NCBI GenBank assembly: GCA_021613335.1
Contig: JAJTWR010000302.1
Location: 1,184,258-1,248,257, forward strand
Length of the DNA stretch: 64,000 nt
DNA from: Whitmania pigra
Lineage: Eukaryota > Annelida > Clitellata > Hirudinida > Haemopidae
Direction: 5' to 3'
Positions 28,961-43,400 of the stretch are shown one piece after another. Below the pieces are notes generated by a model. It had not been told where the DNA came from. It worked only from the letters and a program-made list of their open reading frames with translations, and did not search any database. The position numbers and the translations under genes are program-made. Each line of letters opens with the position of its first letter. The stretch's first letter is position 1.

Positions 28961-31900
28961 ATGCAAGAACAAGATGCAAGCGTATTTTCAAAAGTCATGG
29001 GGAAAGTTTCAACCGAATTTTTGACCCGATTATTTTCCAAACAAGAAATCTATCAAGCATTTCTGGGTTTGATCAGAAGCAAGCCAGATGTAGAATTAAT
29101 TTATGATCAGACAAGAAATACATGGTATATTGGGGGTAGCTGGGATGCCATCTGTCTCATTAGACAACAGATGATCGTGCTTGTTGACTGTGTCTTCACA
29201 TTCCAAAACATACAACCATGTAGTCTTGATGTGAATCAAACTCTGCTTTTCAAAACAGCAAACGGAAAAGAAATTACTCATCCGATGAACAGTCAGAATG
29301 ACATAGAAATAAGTGAAAAAAGTTGTTCGTTTGATCAGTCAATTAACGGATCCATCAGTTCTTCAAAGGAACATTCATCTCAAAAGCATTCAACTCAAAT
29401 TCAGGAGTCTAAAGCTGGTCCCAGTGGGATATTTCGTCAAATGTCTCTCTCTAAAAGAGATGTGGGTGATGGAATAATGAAGTCAAGACTGCATAATGTG
29501 ATGGGACCATCAGCTCCATTGGATGACAGCAATGCATCCCTAATTGAAAAACTGGAAAATTTGAATAATACTAAATTATCACAAGACCAAAGCTTTCCCA
29601 ATAATCTTTCAAACTCTTCAGCCTTAGACTCAGATGATGAAGAGGACCTGAACAGTGTCATAACTTCTGATGCCAGCCAAGCTCTGACATCAGCAATATT
29701 GGATCTGAGCAGAAAAGTGGATGCTGTTACAGTCAATGGTGAGATGAGTGCTCCTTTGGTTGCAGCTAATGGACTTTGCACACTCTTGAAACTAATCAAC
29801 TAAATAAGATAAACACGAGATTAATCCTTGAATACATCAGTTAGGAACAGACATTTATTTGATTTTTATTTTACGTCTTGGAAATCTCTTGAATTCGTAA
29901 TGTTGAGTTGAATCTAGAAGATGATATGATAGTTCCAGGACAGCAACACCTGAAATTACAACAGAAATTACGTTTTAAGTATGATTGATTGTGAGTGAGC
30001 AAAACTAAGTGTTGAAATTATTTTATCTATCTTAAAATTAGCAACTGGAAACCTCTTTTTTATAATCTCAACATAGAATTAATTAAATAGATTAGGTCAT
30101 TTCTTTGTTCAAGTTCATAATAAATAAGTAGATGTTATCATAAATGACATTTAATAAACTCAAAAATTACCTAGAAATGGTTAGGAACACAATATAAGTA
30201 ACTATATCCAAATATTACATAAGATGAATAATTATTTTGTTATTACCAATAAGTGCTTGCATTGATTCAGAAAGCTTTGTTGGAGTTCCTAGTGATAACT
30301 CAGTTGGTGTTCATGACGGCGACCTGAGATTCATTCAAGGTCATAATATAAGCTACGATACGAAGCCAGAGAACAAGTGTCTTCAAGTAACAGCCAAGAA
30401 AAGCAATGGAAAATTGATTTCCTCCAATACCTGTACTATTTGTAGCAAGACCTTTCTCAATAAAAGCAACATGGTGAGGCATGCAAGAAGTATTCATAAG
30501 ATTTCAGACTTCAACCACCCTGGAACATCTAGTATCGTAGAGTACACAAGCAAAAATGAAAATGAATCAGCTCAAGAATCTGGAAAGTGGAATAGCAGGC
30601 AGAGTAAAGATTCTGTGGAAAATCGCTCGTGCAAGTTTTGCCTTAAGGTCGATAGTTTCGAGCTAGGCTTGAAACCTTATTAACATTTGTTACAAGCAGG
30701 TGATTATTGCAGGTGTTTTCCACTCGCTCCAACCTGTATAAGCATTCTCGAAAGTGCAAGCAGGCGCACGAGTGCAACGCATGTCATGAAAAGTTTGAAA
30801 GTCATGATGTCTTGTGCCATCACGTTTATAAAATCCATTCTCTCTTCCTTTGTCGGATGTGTGACAAAATTGTTGATTCTGCTGAAAACTATGCTGATCA
30901 TGTGAACTTCTGTCATCCAAATTATTCTTTGGACGATGTGGTTGCTGCCACCACAACCCTCAGCGAGACCGAGGGAGCTGATTCATCCTGTGAGGATGGA
31001 AGGGGCAGGACGGGTCTACGGAATCAGCCCTTTGTGAGATCGGGGAGTTGCATGGGAGCCCTAGGGATGGGAGGAAACAGAGGAAAAGTGAGGATTGGAA
31101 TTGATGATCAATCTATGCTCAACTTAAAATTATTTTTGCTCTCCAGCAGCCACTACGCTGCCACAGACCAAACCCTTGCCTGAAATGTGGAAAGGTTTTT
31201 TCCACATTTAGCAATCTCTTAAAGCACATTCGCGTCATTCATGAGAATGCTCGCTTTCCGTGCAATCTCTGCAAGAGGGTTTTTGCTTGCAAAGACGGAC
31301 TCAAGCACCACATGGATAAAGTGCACAACAAGATAACTTATAGGTGTGTCTTATTTTGAGCTCAACCATTGCTAAATTATTTTCATAAAATAAAAATCAA
31401 TGCTAATCATTAATATCCGGTTATAAAGTACAAAAAAGTTGCTTGCAAATAACCAGTATAATTTTGGTGAATTTTCTAGACTTGTCATTACCCTATAATG
31501 ATCCTGCTGACTCAATTTTTGGATCAGATGTGAAGTCTGTTCAATGGAATTTGAAAACCAACTACGCCTGGCAAAGCACTTGAACCTGATTCATGATCAA
31601 CAATCCACTATTTACAATTTTCAATGTGAACTCTGCGGCAAGACATTTCTTTACAAAACCAATTTGAAAAGGCATAAAAAGGTTAAGTTCATTTTGGGAT
31701 GCACATGAATTAATAAGATGAATTATATTCCATTTAGTTAGACTATTATATTCTAAACTTATAGGTTAAACCTAAATTCTAAATAAACTTATTTGCTGTT
31801 TCTTCAGTTGGATCATGAAGGATTAAGGTATTCATGTCAAAGGTGCATCATGTCCTTCAGGAGCAAAAACCAACTCAACGAACATCACCGCATAGTTCAT

Positions 31901-32987
31901 CTTGGCCTCCTTCTCAAGTGCGACACCTGCGATAGACAGTTTAACACCTGGACAACCCTACGAGATCATGAAAGATCAGCTCATGGAAAACATGCTCCAA
32001 TCGTTTGTGTTGTTTGCGGCAAAAAATTTACCAGGTGAGTTACGATATTTAATACAAGTTCTTAATTCAATTGTGAGTGCATGATAATGTGCAAGTAAGC
32101 ATGGTAATTGATAATGTTGGGATCACTTCATTTCAGCAACTTAGCAATAACCTTCTGGTTATGATACAATAACTTTTGAACTTTTTGATGGTTTTTTTTG
32201 TAAATATAAAAGTTATAACAATCATTAATGATGTCTTTGCTTTGATAATTTACAAATCTGAAGGGAGTCTTATATGGCAACAATTATGCATTTTAAATAA
32301 TTGAATTTATTAACCAGATATCCTGGATTATCATATCATCTGAGGAAACATCACAAAAGAAAGTACAATGTTGCTGGAGAAATAAGTGCCAACCACATTG
32401 TCGATGAAAAAAAAGTAGTAGCAGATGGGAAGATCAAGACCAAAGGCAATAAGCTGAAAACTACTGCCACAACATCAAGCAGAGAATCTCCAGTTCTTTC
32501 AAACATTGTGGCAACTCAAGTGTTATCAATTTGTTCTGATAACTCTACTGTGGTAGCTTCCCATAATTCACAGAATGTTGAAGCCCTAAATAACATTCCT
32601 GATTGCAGCTTGACCAATTCAGCATATGTGCCATCCTTTTATGATCAACATTTTCAACTTCAGGACGTTTTAACCATCCAGAAAGATTTAGATGCAGATA
32701 TCTGCAACCAAGAAATAATGACACAGCTTCACCCGCCAGCTTTCAATGCACGTTTTGGGCCAGGATCAGAAATCAGTTCTTCTCCCGATCATGGATATTC
32801 TGCACCCAACTTCAGCAGCTCAACAGCCTATGGTGTCGCACAAGAAACAGCCATATTGTGCCTTAGCGACACTATCAATTTCTATGACAACCTTTCTCTT
32901 TCTCCTGAACAGCAGAACGACTCCCTCGTTTCCAACACCTTCTCGACAGATGGGTTTATCACATTCAGCAACAATTCCGATTTATGA
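28961..32987 (+). CDS. C2H2 zinc-finger protein with eleven fingers
   Basis: Seven exons with closing phases: 28961-29738, 30271-30647, 30713-31087, 31147-31343, 31528-31681, 31808-32034, 32318-32987 (925 aa). The first 260 residues contain no finger; a conserved-looking block with IYDQTRNTWYIGGSWDAIC near residue 45-65 is followed by a Ser/Asn-rich, acidic linker. Eleven C2H2-type fingers follow (for example CTICSKTF...H, CLKCGKVF...H, CELCGKTFLYKTNLKRH, CVVCGKKFTR...HH), several split by introns. Finger 2 ends in Cys instead of the last His (KHSRKC). The C-terminal 200 residues are Ser/Thr/Asn-rich and may be an activation or interaction region. It is probably a nuclear DNA-binding regulator. 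I cannot assign an ortholog. Introns can be as short as 60-65 bp. Confidence 0.85.
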
Positions 32988-33256
32988 GTGGAACCATTAA
33001 GGCATAATTACTAGCTAGTTTCAAACAATGACATTTAATGGATATTTATTCTTTATATCCCTTATTGGAAATGCTTTGTTAAACCTGTTTTCCTAAAAAG
33101 GTTTTTTACGACCCATCCACGAGTTCATTTACGAGTGATGAAACACGACAAATTTGGGCATTGGTCAACACAAGCATGTAACATTTTCAAACACTTGACT
33201 CAAAAAGTTACATTTCAGTCTGTACACATTCAAACAAATCAGTCTTCATCAAAGTT

Positions 33257-36200
33257 TCAATTGGGAGGGGGCGGTGGATGGTAATTAGGAACTGCTGGGT
33301 CGCCCCCCCATGATGACGGTGAGGGCTGCCAAGGCATCGTACCTGGAATCAAAATTCTGCTTCATTTAACTATTTCCTGTGGATCAAAATTTTTAAACAG
33401 GCACCTTGCTGCCATGTCGGTGCAGGATGGTAACCAGAATGGATGGGATAGGTATTACCATACTGCTGCCATGGCATTGTGCTGGAGGAAGGCATCATCA
33501 TTGGCTTGGAATTTGTGGATGATGAGCTCCATAGAGTTTGTGGCTAGATAAACATTTTGCAGCATAAAAAATGTTATCTGGCAGGTTAGCCAAATTAAAT
33601 AATTTATCTAATCTCAAAATGTACCTTTGACGCTCCTAATGTTGCTGAACATGATGATGCATTAGGAACAGATTCACCCAACTCAGCCATGAGGGACATA
33701 TACTGTATAAATTGCATGGCTCATATTTTGGAAGAAGTTGGATGTGAATTTTGCAATCATAGCTACCTACTTCACTGTCCATTTTACTTTTGTCCATACT
33801 GGGCAAAAACTCTTGATTCAGCATGGCCTTCAAAGATTCTGATGGTCTGCATAAAATTTGGTTTTATTTCTAAATTATTTAAAGATAGAATAGAATGAAG
33901 TTTCTTAAATATGACCAAATAAGTGAGTGAAAATGATCATATATCTTAGTTATAACATAGCTATTGAAATGACATATCCATTTCAATTCCATAACACTCC
34001 ATTCCTCACATATGTGGTTTGTTCTTTAAATTGCAAATGAGAACCGTATATTCATATATCTCACCCAACCAAAAGATTAAGAGAACTATTGCATTTCTAG
34101 TAGGAGATTTTTAGACATGAAGATTTTGGCTGGAGACTCCAGGGAACAAAATGCATGTTTAGAAGTGGATGTGCAATAAATGTTTAAATGTCATTATAAA
34201 CCATTTAAATTTCTTAAATTATGATTTAAGTCAATTCCCAGGATCAAGGCCCCTAATCAGTCCCTAAGTCACTCATTACGACGATAGAAATCAACTGCGT
34301 CTTAATTCGTTTGCTGGCTCCATCTTGTAATTTGCCTATACATTTGTAAATGTTTGCAGCAAATTTCCAAGAGATTAACCCATTCCTAAAGATACCTATT
34401 ATGCCTGGAATTTTTACAAATCTATCTTATAGGAATTTAAAAATATGGGGTTGTACCTTTTCTGTTTGCAGTCTTGAGCAATGTGCCCTGCAGCGCCACA
34501 CACCGTACATAGAATAGTATTTGTTATAATGGTTTGGGCCTGCTGTAACTGTTTAAGCTTCCTAGAGTAAAAACAATAAACTGAACTTCTCTAAAAATAA
34601 AGAAAATTAATCAAAGACCACTCACGAGAGAGCATCTCCTTCTCTCAACGTTCCGTTAAGAAGAGCAAGCTCTCTTAGTTGCTGTTTCCTCAGGTCATTC
34701 TCTGCATCTGGCACTGCTATACCCTCTTTTATGATTTGTTTAATCTACATAATGAATTTTATAAGCAAAATAAATCATTCCAGAGCTATCCAACATTAAT
34801 TAATGTTGAAGCATTTGTTTGCTCTTTTAAAATTCCATAAATCACAAACCCTGTCAACCGCATTCTTCACAGACTCAGGATTTGGTGCTGTGACATAGGC
34901 ATGTAGTGGCTCATCCTGCCCAGGGAGTGGAAGGCCGTTCTTTATCCCAAGTTTGCCCTCTTTCACCGAACCTTTTCCTCTAATTATAATGCAAGCCCCC
35001 GTCTGGCAGTGAAGAATTAATTTATTTACTGACATGATGGAATATGGATAATGCACCCACCTCTTTTTCCAGCCCCTTCAAAGTGTTTCCTCTTGGACCA
35101 ATGAGAAGACCGACAAAGTTGATTGACGGGTGTTCCTCCTGCGGTATCATCACTTTATCACTGACCTTTATATTCAGGGGCCTGAGTAATGATGACAATA
35201 AGATGATCCATGGAATGAATTCATGAAATCAAAATTTAAAGTAATATTTCCCTTTTGACAATGGGAACCCAGAAAAATGCTCAAATGAGATCACCATGTT
35301 GCTACCATCACCTCTCTTACTATCAACTTTACCTGTAATCGAATGGGGGTTTATACTCGGGATTGGATTTCATGACTTCTTGGACAAGTTTATGTCTTTC
35401 CTCTTCTAGTTTTTTTCTCACTCGGAATTCCCTCGTGTTTAACCTCTTGCCTGAACTATCATAAATAGGCTCAGGAGATGGTGATCTAAAAACATTTTAG
35501 AAAAGAATTTACCAATTTTGGTAGCTTCGAATACAAAATGAAATTTACATGTATAATGTGCTCTAAAGTGGTTTATGATAAAAACAATCACCACAAAAAC
35601 GTTTTAGGAAAATTCTACCTATCTTCAACATTGATAGGTATGCCAAGTTCCCCACTTCTTAATCTTCTGGTAACTTCTTCAATTTGTAGTTGAACTAAAC
35701 ACAGAATGAAAGTAAATATTTTGTAAATAACTTCACAAATAAAAAAACCCACGTAAATATTGCTCTTCTTGCTGTTTTGTCAGACCAGATGGAATGGTGG
35801 TAGGCAAACCAGAAAGTAGTGACTTTTCCTCATCACCCTCCTGCCATCTGCTTCTTCTTTTCTTAGTACGTTCAGTCGGCTTTTCTGAGAAATTAATTTA
35901 CTTGTCCATTTTTAATGATTTTATGTATCATCATAACATTAGATTTTTGAAAGTTCTACACCACGACAATGATGAGATAAATTTTAAGCACTCCTCAGCT
36001 CTACCAACAAAAGGAAACTTAATATTATTGGTGGCACAAGTGGTTCCACAATATTCTAAAACAATAATAATCTTATGTGTTCCTCCAATTTTGGACTTCG
36101 AACTTGCTTTCATACGATAACTAAAATTTGCAGTTCATAAATGTCGTTAAAGTTTAGACGTTAAAATATTTCGCAGATAATTCGAAAACAACTGTTTGAG

Positions 36201-36261
36201 ACAAATAACCAAAATATTTTCAGTAATCTAAACCTCCGTCATCTGCCTCCCTTTTGCTCAT
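33257..36261 (-). CDS. SF1: Splicing factor 1 / branchpoint-binding protein
   Basis: Twelve exons with closing phases: 36261-36234, 35884-35753, 35694-35619, 35485-35333, 35181-35061, 35002-34850, 34744-34626, 34561-34457, 33846-33771, 33702-33625, 33543-33405, 33342-33257 (421 aa). It recognises the intron branchpoint early in spliceosome assembly together with U2AF. The N-terminal ULM has KKRRSRW, whose Trp binds the U2AF65 UHM. A helix-hairpin region has [19 protein letters not shown]. The KH/QUA2 domain has [12 protein letters not shown] (GPRG loop) and [15 protein letters not shown]. There is one zinc knuckle, [14 protein letters not shown], and a proline/tryptophan-rich tail ending in PPPPPN. 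It is smaller than the 548-639-residue human forms because the proline-rich tail is short. It is divergent with NPRL2 and converges with the zinc-finger gene. Confidence 0.96.
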
Positions 36262-36575
36262 TTCCCCAAAACAAACGCGAAACAAATGAAAATGATGGTC
36301 GATAAATAGAATGTATTCAAATTACGAGATGATAAAAATTGAAGGGAAATTAACTATAAATTTATTGACTTTCCCCAAAGTAATGCCATCAAGAATTCAA
36401 TACGTTATTAACATACAATACGACTATTATTTTTGTTCAATGTTAATATTATATTTCAATAGATATAATTGCGGAAGTTTAGAGCTACAATAAAAACAAT
36501 TTATGTGAAATAACAAGTTTTTTGATCAGGCTGTTATATAATAAATTTTTGTTTATAGAGTGGCTCGGTTTCGAA
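36262..36575. promoter_or_regulatory. Divergent intergenic region SF1 / NPRL2
   Basis: Only 314 bp separate the start codons of SF1 (minus) and NPRL2 (plus), so the two probably share a bidirectional promoter. I see no TATA box I would trust. A TTTATAG acceptor-like site about 20 bp before the NPRL2 start could mark a 5' UTR intron or trans-splice site. Confidence 0.45.
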
Positions 36576-39500
36576 ATGCCTGGCGCTAACAAAATAGAGA
36601 GCATATTTTTTAGTAAGTTCCACGTTATTGAGGGTCCAAAAATAGTTCTTCAAGTAAGCTTTGGAATCTTTGTTCCACCACATATTTTATATTTATTTAT
36701 ATTTGCAAGATTGAACTAATTTAACGAATTTCAGGTTCCCGAGGAAGTTATAACGAAAAAGGATTTTGATGCCCTCCATACGTACATCATTCCCAAAGAG
36801 CAGTTGCACAGAAAAATTATAAGAGTGTTGGATATTTTCCATTTCTTGATTGATAATTGATTTAAATGTCTTAAGGGATGATTTGAAATTTTCAGAAATT
36901 CTCATGGTCACATAATATTGGGATACCTCATGTCAATCAAAGGGGAAAAGTTTGAGCGCAATGCTTTTGTTTTCAATTGCTGTCTTGTTTTAAGTTCGTC
37001 TGCAGAAGCCGGAAATTTTGAAAATATTGTTAAGAAACTCAATGTTTACTTAGAAGTATGTCATGAGTTACATTACCTTACATTATATATGTAGATCAGA
37101 AACTTGTTGTAATTATATGTTAATAGATATAGATAAAGAACATAAACTACATATTATGGCAAATATAAATCCTTTATAAGTTCTTATAAGTGAATTTTAT
37201 TAGAGTTAGGAGTTTGCATATCACGTGTCTTTATTTTGAACTTTTGTTTTTAAAGGTTAGTGTTTTGCAGTATGAGCTCCAACAAAGTTTAGGATTGTGC
37301 AATGTAGAATTCTGGTCTAATTAATTGTTTAGGAAAAAATATTTTAAAACATGATAGAACTGGATATTCTAATACTTTTTTGAATAAGATGTCAAAACCT
37401 AAAATGTTCAATGGTTTTTCAATTTTTAGCACAGAGTTCTACAAGGCTTTCTGTCACAGGAGTCTGACATGGAAATTCTTTCTAATCTTTTGAGCTCTAT
37501 TTTTAATGACCTCAACGACCAGGGACATGCACACTATGTCAACAGTTTGTGCGATGATTCATTTTTTTCTGCTATTAATATAAGTTGTTTGTAAATAGTC
37601 AGAAGAGAAACCCTGAGACTTCCACATAATTTTGTGGTAATTTAGTAAATATAATTTTATTTTATTGTGTTGTATAACTATGTTTGTGATTATCTCATAA
37701 ATGTTTGTCAAAACACTTTTACTCATTAATTTAAAAATTTAAAAATGTGATTTTGAAGTAATTTTTTGAGGTTCTGAGTAATAACCATGAACGACTCCTT
37801 CAGCATCATCAAAAACTGAATAAAACTCATGTAAAACATAGAAATTACTTTTCATAATACTTATAAAATGATAATGTTAATGTGTTTTGACTTTAATGTG
37901 TAATTTTTGCAACTATCACAAATTTCATGCTACATTGGTTATAATTAAGGATGCTCTCATGGTTTTAAAATTGCCTTAACATGCTATTTTGTCCAGTTTA
38001 CAAGTTATGCTCTTTGAACTTATTTGAATTTGTTCTGAATGTTTTGTGTAGAATAAAATGATGTTCTTATAAAAGTGAGTAATATTGAACTTAAGTTTAG
38101 CGAGTTATCATGGAATTACGGGGTGTTCCCTTGGTCTCTGCTCTGTATGGTTTATTGATTCTGTTAAATTTTGATCATCAGACAACTTGAGTTCCTTGCA
38201 TCTTCAAATTGATTCAACGACTGAGGAAATCATACATGTTGGGAGTTACGACGTACCGATATTTGATCGTTCATATCCTAATCACCTTCAATCATTCCTC
38301 AACCAACAAAGCAACCTAGCTGGAAAAGAAGTATTTGTTTTGTCTTTGACATATTAATTATTATTTGATTTATTTAATTACTCTGTTTTTTTTTATAATG
38401 CAACCAGATAGTATCCTTAATAAACGGTGAGAGACATGTCAGACGAATTGCTTATGAAGCAGATATGGATGTAGCCATTGTCAAGGATTGTCTCAAGGAG
38501 CTAGTGTGAGCCTTTTTACGCTTCCAATGTACATAAATGCAATTTAATCTGCACTGATTTGTAATGGTTTTTATTAATATAATTGTAATAATTAATCTAT
38601 TCACCGAAATGTTACAAGTAGGTTATTGATGAAACAATATAAAATCTGTTTGTTGCAGTCTCCATGGGTCTGTTCATCTCATACCTATTTTTCAGGTAGG
38701 TTTGACTCTGCTGGAATATCATCTAAATGTAGTTCATTCATATAGCACTCTAAGTATGAGGTCAAAGGAATGTTTGTTTTGTAAACTGTTTGTAAAGTGC
38801 CCTTTCCCAAGGGTGCTTGTGGCAATTCGAGATGGATTGTTGCCATCACTACTGAATGCAAGAATAGAGCTATTTGAGCTAATTTTCAAATCATATCAGT
38901 TTAATTTGTAGATTTTAGTTAGAATAGTAAGTTAACAATAACAATTTAAATAATAACAGTTAATTTGCCATGTGTATGGCTTCAGAAGCAATATTAACAA
39001 ATTTTGTATTTTCAAATGATATCTAAAGCAAACTGTATGCTTGGAAATATACTTACACACCACTGGCTAATCAATTACTGATGGGCTTTACAGAACAAAT
39101 TGTCAATCAATTCTTATTTTCTTTTAGTACTCGAATATCTATGTCCCGACACCGAGAATATGCAAACTGTTTCAAAATCCAGTTCTCCAAAAAGAATGCA
39201 TTAAATTTGTCTCTCTGTCAGGTAAATTATGTGTTTCAAATGTGTATATTTACATTTTAAACCTTGCTTAAACTTTGATTAGCAGGGTCTTTAAATGATC
39301 TTATGATATGCTTAAAAAAGAAATAAAAGCTATTTAAATGTAATTGTATTAGTATTTGTATTTATCCTATCTTTGGAGTGCCTTGTTTATCTGAATAGGA
39401 TGTGAAGACAATTTTTAATCGCCCTTCCATTTACATTTACGTAGCACTCACACAAGGTCGTGACAGTGCGTGAGACTAGGAACATATTGTATCACGAATA

Positions 39501-40206
39501 CATTGTGACTGTTGTAATCTGCTAAGAACAAGCCATAACCTTCATGTTTTTTCAACTTTTTGTATGGATGCATAAGCATGTTTGATATGAATAAAAGGCC
39601 TGTTTAAGTTACAGGTAATTGCATGAGGAATATGATTCATGTGTAATTTTGATATAACAAAATTTGTTTCCAGAAAAGAGAGCTTGTTTCAGAGATATTT
39701 TTATGTTTTATTCGTCATTTGTTCAAAATGTGAAATTGGTTGATCTGTGCCAAAGGTTGAACCCCCGGAGCAAAGGCATTGATGAAAAGTGTGTATGAGT
39801 TCCTGATCATTTTGGCTTATTCGTGAATAATTAGAAGTCGATGGAACTTACGTTTTATTACAATGTGCATTAATCTACAACCAATTGATTTCATCTATTT
39901 ATTTTCTTAAATTTATATGAACTTCTGAATGTTTACCAAAATGACTTTTCAAGGAAATTAGTGCAATTTGGGCTTACTAATGACTTCATAAGGAGATTGA
40001 AGAAGTATCCCATAAAAGACTACAGTGGATCTTCTAAGGAACAAAGCATTTCAATTAGCTACCCATCTGGTAGGAGGAGGTGCATAGATGAGCTCTTAAA
40101 TGGATTGGTCTCTTTTGATGATATCTGTGGCAAAATCGGTCTTAGTTGCTCTGAACTATCACAACAACTAGAAGGAGATCCAAACATTCTTATTTGTCTA
40201 AAATGA
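36576..40206 (+). CDS. NPRL2: GATOR1 subunit NPRL2
   Basis: Ten exons with closing phases: 36576-36653, 36735-36826, 36896-37055, 37430-37583, 38182-38330, 38408-38505, 38659-38695, 39128-39221, 39674-39788, 39954-40206 (409 aa; human 380). NPRL2 is the catalytic subunit of the GATOR1 complex, the GTPase-activating complex for RagA/B that switches mTORC1 off when amino acids are scarce at the lysosome. The longin domain starts IESIFFSKFHVIEGPKIV. The GAP arginine finger, Arg78 in human, is at the same residue number here (KFERNAFVFN). The middle has YSNIYVPTPRIC, and the C-terminus VQFGLTNDFIRRLKKYP and DPNILICLK matches the family end. The exon 2 donor is a weak GTTGGA but is needed for phase and aligns without gap. 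Confidence 0.96.
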
Positions 40207-40441
40207 GATTTATATAAACAGAAATGTAATTGCATGTCTTCATTTTTTCCTTTGTTGAGCAGAACAACAATTAAACAACATAAATACATCACTTTGCCAC
40301 TTATTTATGTAAGTCAACATTTCTGCAGAAAATTATGTAATAAATCTGAACATTATTTCAATACTGGCAATATTTTTCTTTGAATAAAACTTTGGATTGA
40401 ATTGGTGTTTTCCAAGAATAATAATTTCCCAAGTTGTGTTG

Positions 40442-43400
40442 TTACTTAATGTTCTTTTCCAGTGCCATGATGCCATTGAAAATCTCAACAAAGGAAGGAT
40501 GAATTTCTGATGGAGGTATTACAAAACTGGTTCCTCTCAGCTCTGGCACGATGCAATATTTTATTTCAGTCTTTTCCTTGGCATAATCGTCCGTACCACC
40601 GGCGGTTGGATCTGAAAATATTTTTGGTGAATATTTGTACTTAAGTTCATAAAACAATATGCAGGCTTTTGTCAACTAACAAATGACTTGGCAGGAATTT
40701 CCCCTTTTCCATTGCTTATTGTATGTTGATTCAGTAGCGTCGGCCGCGGCATTCACAGCGATCATCTTCAAATTTCAATTATCTTAAATATATCTCAAGC
40801 TAAGATTGTGTATTGTTCAACTTAACAATCGATTGTTATTGTTACTAAAGGTTAGTCAATGTTAAATTAGGTGATGCAACTGGAAATTTTCTGGACATTC
40901 TCTTGTTAAAGTGCTTAACACTTACTATTTCCTTGTGATCTGATGTTAGCTGGCATTGTTTTCCTTCGTAATTAATTGTATTTCCAAATGGTATAAGGTA
41001 CATTCTTCCATATGAATGGAGAGAAAAAAGTACTGTGGTATTTTTGCCGATGCTATTTAATTCGTTTGTGACCGCCTTCACCTCTATTTCGGAACCAGCT
41101 GAAGTGCCTGGATACGAATAGGAGCACTGGTTGGTAGAAACGCCCTCTTCTAGATGAATGCAAAAAAATGCTTTTGTTCGATATCGTACAGACTTCAAAA
41201 TTCATTCAGAGGTAAACTAATTAGGACTCAATTTAGGTGTTCATAGAATCCCGCTAGACCCCAGGCTACGAACTGATCGTACTTACATTCAAAAAGGAGA
41301 CTGTTAAACATTCAGTCCCTGGTAGCTTATTCACATATTAAATCGAATATCTGATAGCGCTTTGGCAATTTGGATTCCATGAGAATAAACTCGATGAATG
41401 ACTTAATTCCCCTATTAAATTTTGCCGGGGTTGGGGCAACAAGCAAATGTTTGACCTTTATTTAACATATATCCAACCCACTTACTGCCCCAGTTTGAAG
41501 AAGCAAAATTTCTGTTTAAGTCCACCCCTACGCAGTTTGAGAATTGCCTTCTGTTCTTTCTCCACATTCTGTCCTTGAAATGTTAAGGTTATACAAGTTT
41601 AAGTTACTTTAAGTTTAAATCATAAATATAAATCTCACGTTGGTCCAAGAATATTCATATCCGTCAGGATTGACTACCGGAACAAAATACCAGTCATATT
41701 TTTCCATCAAATGTTTGGCATTTTCGTCTGTCATATTCACCATCTGGTTTAAAGAAATGCTATCAATATCTATCTATTGCTATCAATATCTATCTATTGC
41801 AGCAATTCTCATCCTTTCTGACGGGAGAACCGAAGCTCTATTGTAATAATGGCATCAGATTTCCATCAGTTTGTTGAACTGATGGACCAGACGAACTGAC
41901 AGAGACGTAATTGCATTTTAGCAATGCGCTCTGGTTTAATTAACGTTTTGACTGCAACATAAATTCCAAACTAAATGAGCACAATACGTGATTTATGATC
42001 TTGAGTATAGTTCCCGTAGTGATCCACTCCCTTGCATGCGTTGTTGCGTCTACGTACCAGGCCCTCCTTGTGATTCCAGTCTTCGAAATCTATGTAAATG
42101 TATTTATAGAATTAAAATAAAAAGTAGATATATGCTGGTATAATTGGATCTACGCATTTCAATGAAACCTAGATATAGTTCTTCGCATTAGACTGACTTA
42201 GCGCAGGCGTGTTTAAACTGCAGAATGATTGTGGAAAATTATTTTAAAGTTTATTTTAAATATCCACAAATGCAAAAATTCATTTTGCTTTTTTGCATAT
42301 GACTGGAATAACCTTCCACAAAGCGTTGTGAATGAGCGCTCTGACATCTGAATTTAAGTTTTTGGTGGATTTCAAGTAGAGTGAAAACATGTAGATGTAA
42401 ATATTTAGAGATGTATCTTTTTTTATTATAAATCTCGGCACGGGTCAAACGACCCATCGCCAATCTTGTAATTAAACAAATTAAATAGTCACTGTAAACA
42501 AAGATTATTAAATCCAAATTATGTCAATGCATGAAATATTTATTTAAATTTTGCCTAAAAAAAAAATACTACAGAATTTACCTTAAATGCCATTATGGAC
42601 TTCCCAAGATGCGAATTTCCAATGCTGTAAACTTGACAAAGAAATTCTTTTGGACATTTTTGCGGCAATGTATCCAGCCATTCATAAATCTATTATTAAT
42701 TATATATTACCGTTATTATCATTTATTGATGGTCTTAATGGTTATAGTTGGCCAGAATTTGAAGATGTTTTGATGACTGCTTCTTCTTAATGGGGTCACG
42801 GAAAATATAAATTTCATTTCGAAAATAATAACAAGAATACTTCTATCGCAACCGAAACTAAGTTGTTCCATAGCTTACCATGTAAGTTAGTTGGCTAGCC
42901 AGGCAATCGCTTATAACTAAGCTCTAAGTGAACTAGGTAACAATTTCTACATATCTTCCAGCTAATGAGAAAGAAATTTATGTAAAAAGATTGCTGTATA
43001 AAAGAATGGCTTCGTTGACTCGGTATTGCACTCCAAATAGTTAGTATTCACACACACTACTTTCCACTGTCGCAAGCTTCTGAAGTGCTATTTGGAAAGC
43101 ACCATCAATGTAGATGGAATGCAGCTTATTTTATTTTGTTATCATTTAAAAAAAAATCACCAAAAACATTTGGAAATTTAATTTAAATATCGATATTATA
43201 TATTAGATTATATATATATATTAGACTCTCCCTATTCTGAATTCGAAAGTACAGCGGAAGGGCATTTTTATTAAATTATATATAGCAATCTACCCACGCA
43301 CTATTCATGCTTGAAATAACTGTGTATTTTGTCATCAAAAACTCACTGATTTTAACTCGTTAAAATTATCCAGGTTGAAGGATTGATTATTCAGTGATCT

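Noticed and set aside
33575..33605. GGCAGGTTAGCCAAAT, possible SINE
   Set aside because: Only about 15 bp match the SINE head and nothing follows.
35931..36113. Candidate N-terminal exon of SF1 on the minus strand
   Set aside because: The short exon 36261-36234 joins the 35884 exon in phase and gives a normal SF1 N-terminus; this frame lies in that intron.
42531..42790. Two overlapping plus-strand open frames in the carboxypeptidase gene
   Set aside because: They are the complement of the exon coding for IYEWLDTLPQKCPKEF and flanking introns, which closes in phase on the minus strand.
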